Below are positions 1 to 6,385 of a DNA stretch of 7,835 nucleotides, one piece after another. How positions within the stretch are numbered: the stretch's first letter is position 1; each line of letters begins with the position of its first letter. This stretch comes from Pseudomonadota bacterium. GTDB lineage: Bacteria > Desulfobacterota > Desulfovibrionia > Desulfovibrionales > Desulfovibrionaceae. The stretch covers positions 1 to 7,835 of the forward strand of contig JAHJKV010000394.1 in NCBI GenBank assembly GCA_018822065.1, in the 5' to 3' direction. The notes beneath the pieces were generated by a model that saw only the letters and a program-made list of their open reading frames with translations, was not told where the DNA came from and ran no database searches. The position numbers and the translations under genes are program-made.

Positions 1-1488
1 CGCAGTGGCCTCTGCCACGGAAAGGAACCGTCCGGCCAGGACGCGATGCCAGGTGCCCTTTTCTCCCAGGTCCACTACCAGCACCGTGTGCTCGATGTGC
101 TTGGTGTCGAGTTCTGCGATATACCGGCCCGTGCGTGCGCTGGTCTTGAATGAGGCGACGTGCAGACCGAAGAGGGAATCCTGCTCGGGCGCGGATTCCT
201 GTGCGATCAACGCTTCAGGGGCAGACGCGGTCTGGACAGGCCCGACCTGGAGCGAAGTGGCCGGGGTCAGGGTGTTCCCGGCAGAGGCCAGACGGAGCAG
301 GGAACCGGGCCTGGGGGCAAAGGGCGTGTAGTTCAGACTGGAAACGGGCTCGGGCCGGACATGGATGAAGCTGTCCCCGGTGGTCTGGGGCTGGGTGGCC
401 ACAGGAGCGAGGGTCGCTGTCGGCACTTGCGGCACCGCTGGAACCGTCGGCGTGACTGGGGCAACCGGTGCCGAAGTCGGGTACGGTTCGAGGTCCGTGA
501 TCACGGGCATGTTCCGGTCGGGCTGCCGGGGCTGGGCCGGTCCGGAGCTCTCCATGTTGCCGATGCCGGAGGCGCGGAAGCTCTGGGCCAGCCGGGCCTG
601 CTTCAGGTTGGTGAAAGCCTTGGTGTAGTAAGATGGCGAGAGTTCGATGGCCTTTTCAAAATTGGCGATGGCCCCCTGAGAGTCGCCCTGGAGCATGAGT
701 ACGTAGCCGAGGTTGTTGTAGGCCTGGGCCTCGTTCCCGGCAAAGCGGAAGGTTTCCAGGGCTTCCTGCTGGCGGCCCATGCGGGCCAGGACCAGTCCGA
801 TGTTGTTGTAGATCTTTTCCTGGGGTGCGCCAGCGGCCAGGGCCTGGCGGAAGGTAGCCAGGGCCGGGTCATACTCGCTGTTCATGAGGTAGGCCACGCC
901 CAGGTTGTTCAGGGTGCCCGGCTGTCCGGGGTGCAGTTCCAGGGAGGTGGTGAAGCGGCGGACCGCCTCGTCATACTCGCCCTGGCGGCTGGCCAGGACG
1001 CCGAGGTACTGGTGGGTGCGCCAGAGACTTGGGTCCAGGGCGATGGCGCGCCCGAAGTGGGTCAGTGCCTCCTGGGTCAGTCCGGCCTTCAGGTAGATGG
1101 CCCCGGCGACCTCGTTGCCCAGGGGGTGATCAGGAGAGTGGCCCAGGACGGCCTGAACCTGGGTCAGGGCGGCCTCGTCATGTCCCTGGGAGAAGAGCAC
1201 CATCGCCTTCTTGATCTCCAGGGTGGCGGCGCGGGCCTTATCCGTTCCCGACTGGGTCAGCTTCACCACCCCTCGGGTGTATTGCAAGTATGCCATCTCC
1301 GGGCTGCCTTGTTCGCGCAGGTCGTCGCCAAGGCGCTCGTGCTGCTCGGCGGTCAGTTCCGGCCCGTTGGTCCGTTCGGGATAGGCCATTTCCTCGAAGC
1401 TGCCGGTGTTGGTCATCCCGGCGCAGCCGGACATGACCAGGGACAGGACCAGGAACAGGCTGGTGGTGCGATGGATAGTGGTTCTCAT
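1..1488 (-). CDS. tadD: TadD-type TPR lipoprotein with C-terminal SPOR domain (3' end outside window)
   Basis: Translating the minus strand from the ATG at 1488 gives 496 uninterrupted codons to the left edge with no stop, so the gene is cut by the window. Residues 1-21 form a lipoprotein signal peptide ending in the lipobox MSGC (Cys22), which points to an outer-membrane lipoprotein. Residues about 45-295 hold roughly six or seven TPR units, with repeated patterns such as LNNLGVAYL, YNNIGLVLARMG and YNNLGYVLMLQGD. Residues about 335-430 are a Pro/Ala/Thr-rich linker. From about residue 440 the pattern GLHVASF ... GTWHRVLAGRF ... EA fits a SPOR (peptidoglycan-binding) domain, of which the last ~15 residues are probably missing here. 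Family knowledge: TadD is a TPR lipoprotein needed for Tad pilus assembly, probably for the secretin. The SPOR tail is unlike the short classical TadD. The start is set by an AAGGAGA site 5 bases upstream. The 15-base gap after tadC implies cotranscription. TPR and lipobox calls are strong; SPOR is good; the name tadD rests on context. Confidence 0.88.
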   Translation of the reverse strand, partial: MRTTIHRTTSLFLVLSLVMSGCAGMTNTGSFEEMAYPERTNGPELTAEQHERLGDDLREQGSPEMAYLQYTRGVVKLTQSGTDKARAATLEIKKAMVLFSQGHDEAALTQVQAVLGHSPDHPLGNEVAGAIYLKAGLTQEALTHFGRAIALDPSLWRTHQYLGVLASRQGEYDEAVRRFTTSLELHPGQPGTLNNLGVAYLMNSEYDPALATFRQALAAGAPQEKIYNNIGLVLARMGRQQEALETFRFAGNEAQAYNNLGYVLMLQGDSQGAIANFEKAIELSPSYYTKAFTNLKQARLAQSFRASGIGNMESSGPAQPRQPDRNMPVITDLEPYPTSAPVAPVTPTVPAVPQVPTATLAPVATQPQTTGDSFIHVRPEPVSSLNYTPFAPRPGSLLRLASAGNTLTPATSLQVGPVQTASAPEALIAQESAPEQDSLFGLHVASFKTSARTGRYIAELDTKHIEHTVLVVDLGEKGTWHRVLAGRFLSVAEATA

Positions 1489-1493
1489 GGTGA

Positions 1494-1500
1494 TCTCCTT
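1494..1500 (-). promoter_or_regulatory. Ribosome binding site of the TPR-SPOR lipoprotein gene
   Basis: The minus strand reads AAGGAGA, then TCACC, then ATG at 1488. It fixes the start of the TPR gene, and it lies in the 15-base gap after the tadC TAA stop (1504-1506). This is a near-consensus Shine-Dalgarno site. Confidence 0.8.
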
Positions 1501-1503
1501 TGC

Positions 1504-2469
1504 TTACTTAAGCTTGGTAAGCACATCGAACAGATGCAGTCCGGCTGGTCCCATGATGGCGATGAACAGGGCCGGAAGGATGCAACAGATCATGGGGATA
1601 AGGAGCTTGACCGGCAGCTTGGCCGCCTTTTCCTCAGCCCGTTGGAAACGCTTGGTGCGCAATGCGTCCGAGAAGACGCGCAGGGTCTGGGCCACGCTGA
1701 TACCGAAGAGGTCGGCCTGGATGAGCAGGGTGCACAGACTGTTCAGGTCATCGAGGCCGACGCGTTCGGCCAGTTCGCGCATGGCTTCGGGACGCGGCTT
1801 CCCGGCCCGGAGCTGTCGGGTCAGGGTGGTCAGTTCTGCGGCGATGAACGGGGCGGAGACCGCCAGTTCCTGGCTGACCCGATGGATGGCCTGGTCCAGG
1901 CCCATGCCCGCTTCCACGCAGACCACGAGCAGGTCCAGGGCGTCTGGCAGTTCGTCGGAGATGTCCTGTTGTCGCTTGGCCGTCCGGCCGCGCAGCCACC
2001 ATTCTGGCAGATAGCTGCCGACGAGGGCGCAGAGGATCAGAAGTCCCATGGTCCAGGGCATTGGCATTTCCGGCTTGAACAGGGTGCGCCCGACCAGGAA
2101 CAGCCCGGCCATGATCGCCGCGAACATGGCCTTGCAGCCATGGAAGACCGCCGGGGCGCTGTGGGAACGGATGCCCGCCTGGATGAGCGCGGTCCGGGCA
2201 CGGGACATGGATTCGCCCCCGCGCGGGCCGAGCTTTTCGCCGATAGCGGCAAAAACGCCCGCCATGCCCTGGGCCAGGGAGCCCAGGCCGCCCCCGGTTT
2301 CCTCCCCACGGGGACGGCCGGGCTCGGCCCGTGTGAGCCGCTTGCGCAAGTTTCCGGTGCGACCGGTACCGGCCAGGAGGCTCATGAGGCTCCAGGCGAC
2401 CAGCCCGATGGAGGCGCAGGCGACCATGGCGGCGAGGATGGGAATGAGCGGCAGGGCGGTGGGTTGCAT
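1504..2469 (-). CDS. tadC: Tad pilus inner-membrane platform protein TadC (T2SSF family)
   Basis: This 321-residue integral membrane protein belongs to the type II secretion F (GspF/PilC-like) family. With TadB it forms the inner-membrane platform on which the TadA ATPase drives pilin extrusion. Hydrophobic segments lie at about residues 7-33, 113-127, 139-155 and 286-306. The T2SSF domain covers about 170-305. It begins with the typical ELPDALDLLVVCVEAGMGL stretch (173-191) and ends with the basic segment RTKRFQRAEEKAAKLPVK (271-288) before the last membrane helix. A Gly/Arg-rich loop sits at about 50-90. Length is normal for TadC. The ATG at 2469 is preceded by AGGAGG eight bases upstream, which overlaps the tadB stop. 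It follows tadB directly, as in most Tad loci, and this order plus the single T2SSF copy separates it from TadB. I see no lesion. Confidence 0.95.
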   Translation of the reverse strand: MQPTALPLIPILAAMVACASIGLVAWSLMSLLAGTGRTGNLRKRLTRAEPGRPRGEETGGGLGSLAQGMAGVFAAIGEKLGPRGGESMSRARTALIQAGIRSHSAPAVFHGCKAMFAAIMAGLFLVGRTLFKPEMPMPWTMGLLILCALVGSYLPEWWLRGRTAKRQQDISDELPDALDLLVVCVEAGMGLDQAIHRVSQELAVSAPFIAAELTTLTRQLRAGKPRPEAMRELAERVGLDDLNSLCTLLIQADLFGISVAQTLRVFSDALRTKRFQRAEEKAAKLPVKLLIPMICCILPALFIAIMGPAGLHLFDVLTKLK

Positions 2470-2477
2470 GCTGGGTG

Positions 2478-2484
2478 CCTCCTA
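2478..2484 (-). promoter_or_regulatory. Ribosome binding site of tadC overlapping the tadB stop codon
   Basis: The minus strand reads TAGGAGG followed by eight bases and the tadC ATG at 2469. The first three bases are the tadB stop codon (2482-2484), so a ribosome terminating on tadB covers the tadC Shine-Dalgarno. This suggests translational coupling of the two platform proteins; the coupling is inferred. Confidence 0.78.
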
Positions 2485-3450
2485 GACCTTGATCTTGATC
2501 ATGCGCTTGATGACCAGGAAGCCTACGGCCATGGACCCCAGGGATCCCCAGATCATGTGGCGACCCATCTCTTCGGTGAAGAGCACGTTCACGTAATCGG
2601 GATTCATGAGCCAGAGGATGCCGGTGATGACAAAGGGCAGGGCCAAGAGAATCCAGGCAGAGATGCGACCCTCGGCGGAGAGGACCCGGATCTTGCCGTG
2701 GAGCTTGAACCGTTCGCGGATGAGGGTGGAAATAGTGGCGATGATCTCGGCCAGGTTGCCGCCTGTTTCGCGCTGCACGTTCACCGAGACCACAAAGAAC
2801 TTCAGGTCCGGGCAGTCCACCCGGTGCAGCAGACCGCGCAAGGCGGCGTCCATGTCCATGCCGTAGTTGATCTCGTCCAGGGTCTGACCCAGCTCGCTGG
2901 AGATGGGGTCGCTGAATTCGTTGACGGCCATGCGCATGCCGCTGGTGAAGGTGTGCCCTGCCCGCATGGAACGGGCCACTAGGTCCAGGGCATCGGCCAA
3001 CTGGCTCTGGAAGGTGAGCATGCGCTTGTTGAAGCGCTTCTTGAGCCATAAGAAGGGGAGCCAGCCGAGGACCAGACCGATGCCCAGTGCGGTGCGGATG
3101 CTGCCAGTGGACATGAAAGCGGGATAGGCACCCAGGAAGGCTAGCAGCAGGGAGAGGAGCAGGTAGAGGGCCGGGGAGCCGGGGGACTTGGACTGGTGCA
3201 CCAGCTTTGCGAGCTTGGAGGCCCAGCGGGTCTTGGCCATGAGTCGCGCCAGCCAGGGAACCTCGCTCATCCGTTCGCTTCGGTCCGCCTCCAGGGTCAG
3301 GGAGGGGCCGACCTTCTCGACCAGGCCGTCCAGCCGACGGCGCACGACCTTGCGATTGCGGTCCAGGAGCTGTCCGGTCAGGGCGATGAGCCCTGCGGTG
3401 AAGAGGAAGACGACCGCTGCTGCGAGAATGGGGATGAGGGTGGTGTCCAT
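2482..3450 (-). CDS. tadB: Tad pilus inner-membrane platform protein TadB (T2SSF family)
   Basis: This 322-residue polytopic membrane protein of the T2SSF family is the partner of TadC in the Tad inner-membrane platform. It starts with a membrane helix at residues 5-25, then a basic stretch (RNRKVVRRR, 31-39). Two close hydrophobic segments follow at about 93-113 and 120-136. The T2SSF domain spans about 145-280, with the typical QLADALDLVARSMRAGHTF (150-168), VQRETGGNLAEII (225-237) and GRISAWILLALPF (261-273). A last helix lies at about 298-315, and the tail is basic (KRMIKIKV). Length matches TadB. The ATG at 3450 follows an AGGAG site six bases upstream that overlaps the tadA TAG stop. 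Position directly after tadA and before tadC supports TadB over TadC. The family call is firm. Confidence 0.95.
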   Translation of the reverse strand: MDTTLIPILAAAVVFLFTAGLIALTGQLLDRNRKVVRRRLDGLVEKVGPSLTLEADRSERMSEVPWLARLMAKTRWASKLAKLVHQSKSPGSPALYLLLSLLLAFLGAYPAFMSTGSIRTALGIGLVLGWLPFLWLKKRFNKRMLTFQSQLADALDLVARSMRAGHTFTSGMRMAVNEFSDPISSELGQTLDEINYGMDMDAALRGLLHRVDCPDLKFFVVSVNVQRETGGNLAEIIATISTLIRERFKLHGKIRVLSAEGRISAWILLALPFVITGILWLMNPDYVNVLFTEEMGRHMIWGSLGSMAVGFLVIKRMIKIKV

Positions 3451-3456
3451 GCCGGT

Positions 3457-3462
3457 CTCCTA
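3457..3462 (-). promoter_or_regulatory. Ribosome binding site of tadB overlapping the tadA stop codon
   Basis: The minus strand reads TAGGAG, a six-base spacer, then the tadB ATG at 3450. The TAG (3460-3462) is the tadA stop, so it forms part of the Shine-Dalgarno of tadB. The same arrangement recurs at the tadB-tadC junction and in variant form after the secretin gene. Confidence 0.78.
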
Positions 3463-4884
3463 GACTTCGCCCTGCTCGAACATGCGCGGGTCGAAATGGA
3501 CGCCCTTGGACTCCAGCACCTTGGAAAACTTGGGGCGGATTCCACGGGAGACGAAACGCCCCTGGACCTTGCCGTTGACCACGTCGGTCTGCTCGAAAGC
3601 GAAAATTTCCTGGGCTGTGATCATCTCCCCTTCCATGCCGGTGATCTCCGTGAAGCTGGTCACCTTGCGGGTGCCGTCCATGAGCCGCGAGGCCTGGATG
3701 ATCACGTCGATGGCCGAAGCGATGTAGCGCCGGATGGAGATGTCCGCGAGCTTCAAGCCCGCCATGGAGACCATGGTCTCAAGGCGCATCAAGCAGTCCC
3801 GCGGCGTATTGGCGTGGATGGTGGTGATGGAGCCGTCGTGGCCGGTGTTCATGGCCTGGAGCATGTCCAGGGCCTCGCCGGAACGGACCTCGCCGACGAT
3901 GATCCGGTCGGGCCGCATACGCAGGCAGTTCTTGACCAGTTCCCGTTGGCCGATCTCGCCCTTGCCCTCAATGTTCGCTGGCCGGGTCTCCAGACGGACC
4001 ACGTGCTCCTGCTTGAGCTGCAATTCGGCCGCGTCCTCTATGGTCACGATGCGTTCGTCCTCGGGGATGAAGCGTGAGAGGCAGTTCAAAAGCGTGGTCT
4101 TGCCCGAGCCGGTGCCGCCGGAGATGAGCACGTTCAGCCGCGCCTTGACCACTCCTTCCATGAGTTCCGCCAGTTGAGGCGTCAAGGAGCCGAAGTTGAT
4201 CAGGTCCTGGACCTCCAGCGGGTCCTTGGAAAACTTGCGAATGGAGAGGGAGGGACCGTCGATGGCCAGGGGCGGGATGATGGCGTTGACGCGGGAGCCG
4301 TCGGCCAGGCGGGCGTCCACCATGGGCTGCGACTCGTCGATGCGCCGTCCGATGCGGTTGACGATGCGGTCGATGATCTTCTTCAGGTGGTCGTCGTCCT
4401 TGAACCGGGCTGGGGTGAGTACCAGCTTGCCCGAGCGCTCAACGTAGATCTGCCGCCAGGAGTTGACCAGGATGTCGTTGACCGTCGGGTCCTTGATGAA
4501 GGGTTCCAGCGGCCCGAGCCCCAGCACCTCGTCCTGAATCTCCGAGAGCAGCAGTTGCCGCTCGGTCAGGTTCAGCGGGGCGGCCTTGAACTCGTCTGCC
4601 AGGAGCTTCTTGACCAGCCGGACGATCTCCGAACGCATCTCGGCCTCTTCCAGAGAGTCGAGGAGTGCGAGGTCGAGGATGTCCAGCAGGCGGAGGTGAA
4701 TGCGGGTCTTGATGTCGTAATACTGGTCGGACTGACTGTGCCCCACGGACACGTTTGAAATGGACGCAACCTGCGCGGGCGCTGGCTTGAAGCGGGGTGC
4801 CTGGGGGGCCTCCGGTTGGCTGGACAGGTGTCGAGAAGTGTCCAGGGCCGACTTGTTGCGGTTTAAGCGGGCGGCGATGCTCAT
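3460..4884 (-). CDS. tadA: Tad/Flp pilus assembly ATPase TadA (CpaF family)
   Basis: This 474-residue protein is the cytoplasmic secretion ATPase (GspE/VirB11-like, CpaF branch) that hydrolyses ATP to power pilus assembly on TadB/TadC. Residues 1-55 are a polar, Pro/Gln-containing N-terminal tail. Residues about 56-250 are the N-terminal domain. The Walker A motif is GGTGSGKTT (256-264, catalytic Lys262). The Asp box is TIEDAAEL (281-288). Walker B lies in DRIIVGEVRSGEA (326-338, with Glu332), and the His box is GHDGSITTIHANTPRD (348-363, with His349 and His357). All core residues are present, so it should be active. Length is within the usual CpaF range. The ATG at 4884 overlaps the tadZ stop as ATGA, with GGAGG four bases upstream, implying translational coupling to tadZ. 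Conservation makes this the most secure call in the window; a conjugation VirB11 is unlikely given the flanking tadZ, tadB and tadC. Confidence 0.98.
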   Translation of the reverse strand: MSIAARLNRNKSALDTSRHLSSQPEAPQAPRFKPAPAQVASISNVSVGHSQSDQYYDIKTRIHLRLLDILDLALLDSLEEAEMRSEIVRLVKKLLADEFKAAPLNLTERQLLLSEIQDEVLGLGPLEPFIKDPTVNDILVNSWRQIYVERSGKLVLTPARFKDDDHLKKIIDRIVNRIGRRIDESQPMVDARLADGSRVNAIIPPLAIDGPSLSIRKFSKDPLEVQDLINFGSLTPQLAELMEGVVKARLNVLISGGTGSGKTTLLNCLSRFIPEDERIVTIEDAAELQLKQEHVVRLETRPANIEGKGEIGQRELVKNCLRMRPDRIIVGEVRSGEALDMLQAMNTGHDGSITTIHANTPRDCLMRLETMVSMAGLKLADISIRRYIASAIDVIIQASRLMDGTRKVTSFTEITGMEGEMITAQEIFAFEQTDVVNGKVQGRFVSRGIRPKFSKVLESKGVHFDPRMFEQGEV

Positions 4885-4893
4885 AGGGCCTCC
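4881..4893 (-). promoter_or_regulatory. tadZ-tadA ATGA overlap with Shine-Dalgarno
   Basis: The minus strand reads GGAGG (4889-4893), a four-base spacer, then ATGA. The tadA start (4884-4882) shares two bases with the tadZ stop TGA (4883-4881). The ribosome site lies inside the last tadZ codons. Such overlaps usually couple translation, matching the stoichiometry of the positioning protein and the ATPase; that consequence is inferred. Confidence 0.8.
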
Positions 4894-6065
4894 GCTCCGG
4901 CCAGGTTGCCTATCTCATTGTTTCTGCGACGGAAAAGCGAACCAAGACCGCTCGTGCGTGCCGGGGCGATGGTCGTTCCGGTCAGGGCACGGGCCATGGT
5001 CGCGATGGCCTTGGTGGCTGGCGACTTGGGCGCGGACTCGGCCAGAGGGCGTCCCTGGTTCACGGCGGCGGTCACAGCCTGGCTGTCTTCCGGGATGATC
5101 CAGGTGATCTTGCGGCCAAGAATCTCCTCGGCCTCGGCAGGCATGATGTCCGAATCCCGCAGGTGGCGGTTCACGGCGATGCGAATATTGGCACCACCCG
5201 ATTCCAGTCGGCGCAGGGTGTCGGCCAGGCGCTGGGCATGGGCCAGGCAGGGCAGGGTCAGGTTCATGACCAGGATCACCTCGTCGGCCCGGTCCAGTTC
5301 CTTTAAATCCATGGGTGAGAGCAGGGCGTCGGTGTCGATGACCGTGTGCACGAAGTCCCGGCGCAGTTCCTCGATTATCTGCCTCATGGCCTGGGCCGCC
5401 TCCGGCGGCAGGTAGCCCTCGCCGGGCGAGGCTAGGAGCGATAGGCCACTGGCGTGACGCGGCATGACCCCCCCCAGGTAGCTAGCGTCGAGGCGGGAGA
5501 GATTCTGGGCCACGTCGCCCCAGGTGTAGGAATATTCCAGGTCGAGAAAGAGCGGGGCCTCGCCCAGGGGCACGGCCATGTCCACCAGGGCTGCGTTGCC
5601 CTGGCGTTGCAGTTCTAAGGCCAGGTTGACTGCCAGGGTGGTGGCACCAACGCCGGGTCGGGCGCCGAGGATGCCGATGACCCTGCCCTGGCCGGGGGTG
5701 GCGACGGTTTCAGCGTGGGTGGCGCTGCGTTCGCGGAAGCGGGACAGGGCGCGGGCAAATTCCTTTCGTTCCAGGGGCAGGGGCAGCACTTCCTGCACCC
5801 CGGCGCGCATGGCGGCGATGAGAAACTTGGGGTGCGGGTCGGCGCAGACCAGGAAGATCTCGCCGCTGACCTGCTCGGCCAGACCCTTGCGGGTCTGGAG
5901 AAATTCCTTTTCCTGGCCGCGCGTCACTTCGAAGATGAGGATATCGGCCATTTCGCTGCCGGTGCCCAGGGCCAGTCCATCCATGGACCGGACCGCCTCG
6001 TCGAGTTCCCGCCTCGTGTCGTGGTCGCGGACCGCCAGGGCGATGGTCAGGGTGGAATTGTGCAT
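4881..6065 (-). CDS. tadZ: Tad pilus localisation protein TadZ/CpaE (atypical ParA/MinD-like ATPase)
   Basis: This 394-residue protein has the two-part layout of TadZ/CpaE. Residues about 1-110 resemble an atypical receiver-like domain: alternating hydrophobic strands (DILIFEV, EIFLVCAD) followed by AAMRAGVQEVLPLPLERKEF. Residues about 127-365 are a ParA/MinD-like P-loop domain starting RVIGILGARPGVGATTLAVN. Known role: TadZ proteins set the polar position of the Tad machine and recruit the other components at the cytoplasmic membrane. Oddity: the deviant Walker A (KGGxGKT) reads RPGVGAT at 136-142, so both lysines are absent; the A' segment begins VDMAVPLGEAPLFLD (161-175) and the Walker B-like strand is HTVIDTD (240-246). 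The ATG at 6065 is chosen because GAGAGG lies eight bases upstream; an in-frame ATG at 6137 would overlap the preceding gene by 53 bases. It is coupled to tadA. I am confident of the family, less of enzymatic activity. Confidence 0.93.
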   Translation of the reverse strand: MHNSTLTIALAVRDHDTRRELDEAVRSMDGLALGTGSEMADILIFEVTRGQEKEFLQTRKGLAEQVSGEIFLVCADPHPKFLIAAMRAGVQEVLPLPLERKEFARALSRFRERSATHAETVATPGQGRVIGILGARPGVGATTLAVNLALELQRQGNAALVDMAVPLGEAPLFLDLEYSYTWGDVAQNLSRLDASYLGGVMPRHASGLSLLASPGEGYLPPEAAQAMRQIIEELRRDFVHTVIDTDALLSPMDLKELDRADEVILVMNLTLPCLAHAQRLADTLRRLESGGANIRIAVNRHLRDSDIMPAEAEEILGRKITWIIPEDSQAVTAAVNQGRPLAESAPKSPATKAIATMARALTGTTIAPARTSGLGSLFRRRNNEIGNLAGAEAL

Positions 6066-6073
6066 GATGTTTA

Positions 6074-6079
6074 CCTCTC
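6074..6079 (-). promoter_or_regulatory. Ribosome binding site deciding the tadZ start
   Basis: The minus strand reads GAGAGG, eight bases, then ATG at 6065. The site lies in the 19-base gap after the lipoprotein stop (6085-6087) and favours 6065 over the longer in-frame start at 6137. Confidence 0.7.
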
Positions 6080-6084
6080 GAGTC

Positions 6085-6372
6085 CTACTTGCTGCCACCG
6101 ACGTTGAAGAGGGAACCCAGGTCCACGGATTCGGCATCCTTGGAGGGCAAGGGCATTTCCTGATAATTGATCATGGTCTGCTGGGCGTACTTGCCGTCCA
6201 GACCGACCACGGGTTCGGTTCCACCCGCTTCCGGGTTCAGGGTCTGCATGGCCACGGCCTGGCGCACGGAGTATCCCGGCGCGGGCACAGCCTGTTCCTG
6301 GATGAGCGGAGTGCCACACCCGGTCAGAAACGGGATGAGCAGGGCGGAGAGGATAAGTGGTGTGATGCGCAT
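6085..6372 (-). CDS. Small Tad-locus lipoprotein, probable secretin accessory
   Basis: This 95-residue protein has a clear lipoprotein signal peptide: a basic start (MRITP), a hydrophobic core, and the lipobox LTGC with Cys19 as the predicted lipidated residue. The mature part is about 77 residues with no membrane helix. It contains SVRQAVAMQTLNPEAGG (35-51) and, further on, VVGLDGKYAQQTMINYQE (55-72), a pattern I associate with small lipoproteins between the secretin and tadZ genes of proteobacterial Tad loci. Position between the two suggests an outer-membrane role, perhaps as a pilotin or stabiliser of the secretin, analogous in place to RcpB or CpaD; it is far shorter than typical CpaD and I do not assign that symbol. 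The ATG at 6372 has AGGGAGA five bases upstream, overlapping the secretin stop. The reading frame and lipobox are firm; the function is inferred. Confidence 0.85.
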   Translation of the reverse strand: MRITPLILSALLIPFLTGCGTPLIQEQAVPAPGYSVRQAVAMQTLNPEAGGTEPVVGLDGKYAQQTMINYQEMPLPSKDAESVDLGSLFNVGGSK

Positions 6373-6377
6373 GTTGT

Positions 6378-6385
6378 TCTCCCTA
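6378..6385 (-). promoter_or_regulatory. Ribosome binding site of the small lipoprotein gene overlapping the secretin stop
   Basis: The minus strand reads TAGGGAGA, five bases, then the lipoprotein ATG at 6372. The TAG (6383-6385) ends the secretin gene, so stop and Shine-Dalgarno overlap. This would tie synthesis of the lipoprotein to that of the secretin. Confidence 0.75.

Noticed and set aside
1489..1503. Possible terminator or promoter between tadC and the TPR gene
   Set aside because: The gap is only 15 bases and is filled by the Shine-Dalgarno site; no hairpin with a T-run and no promoter boxes fit there.
160..2982. A 940-codon open frame on the plus strand, antisense to the TPR gene, tadC and part of tadB
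   Set aside because: It spans three recognised minus-strand genes, has low-complexity Gly/Gln/His-rich translation with no domain, and has no Shine-Dalgarno I can see. Long antisense frames are expected opposite GC-rich genes with strong codon bias.
1748..3049. A 433-codon minus-strand frame crossing the tadB-tadC junction
   Set aside because: It is an out-of-frame reading of two firm genes, with His/Arg/Gly/Pro-rich content typical of a shifted frame. It could look like a fusion but shows no T2SSF motif.
3196..4758. Plus-strand frames of 293 and 194 codons opposite tadB and tadA
   Set aside because: They lie fully antisense to the conserved ATPase and platform genes and have no recognisable motif; the translated residues mirror codon bias of the real strand.
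6066..6137. Longer tadZ start giving 24 extra N-terminal residues
   Set aside because: The extra stretch mostly overlaps the lipoprotein gene, lacks a ribosome site and does not look like a TadZ N-terminus, while 6065 has GAGAGG at good spacing.
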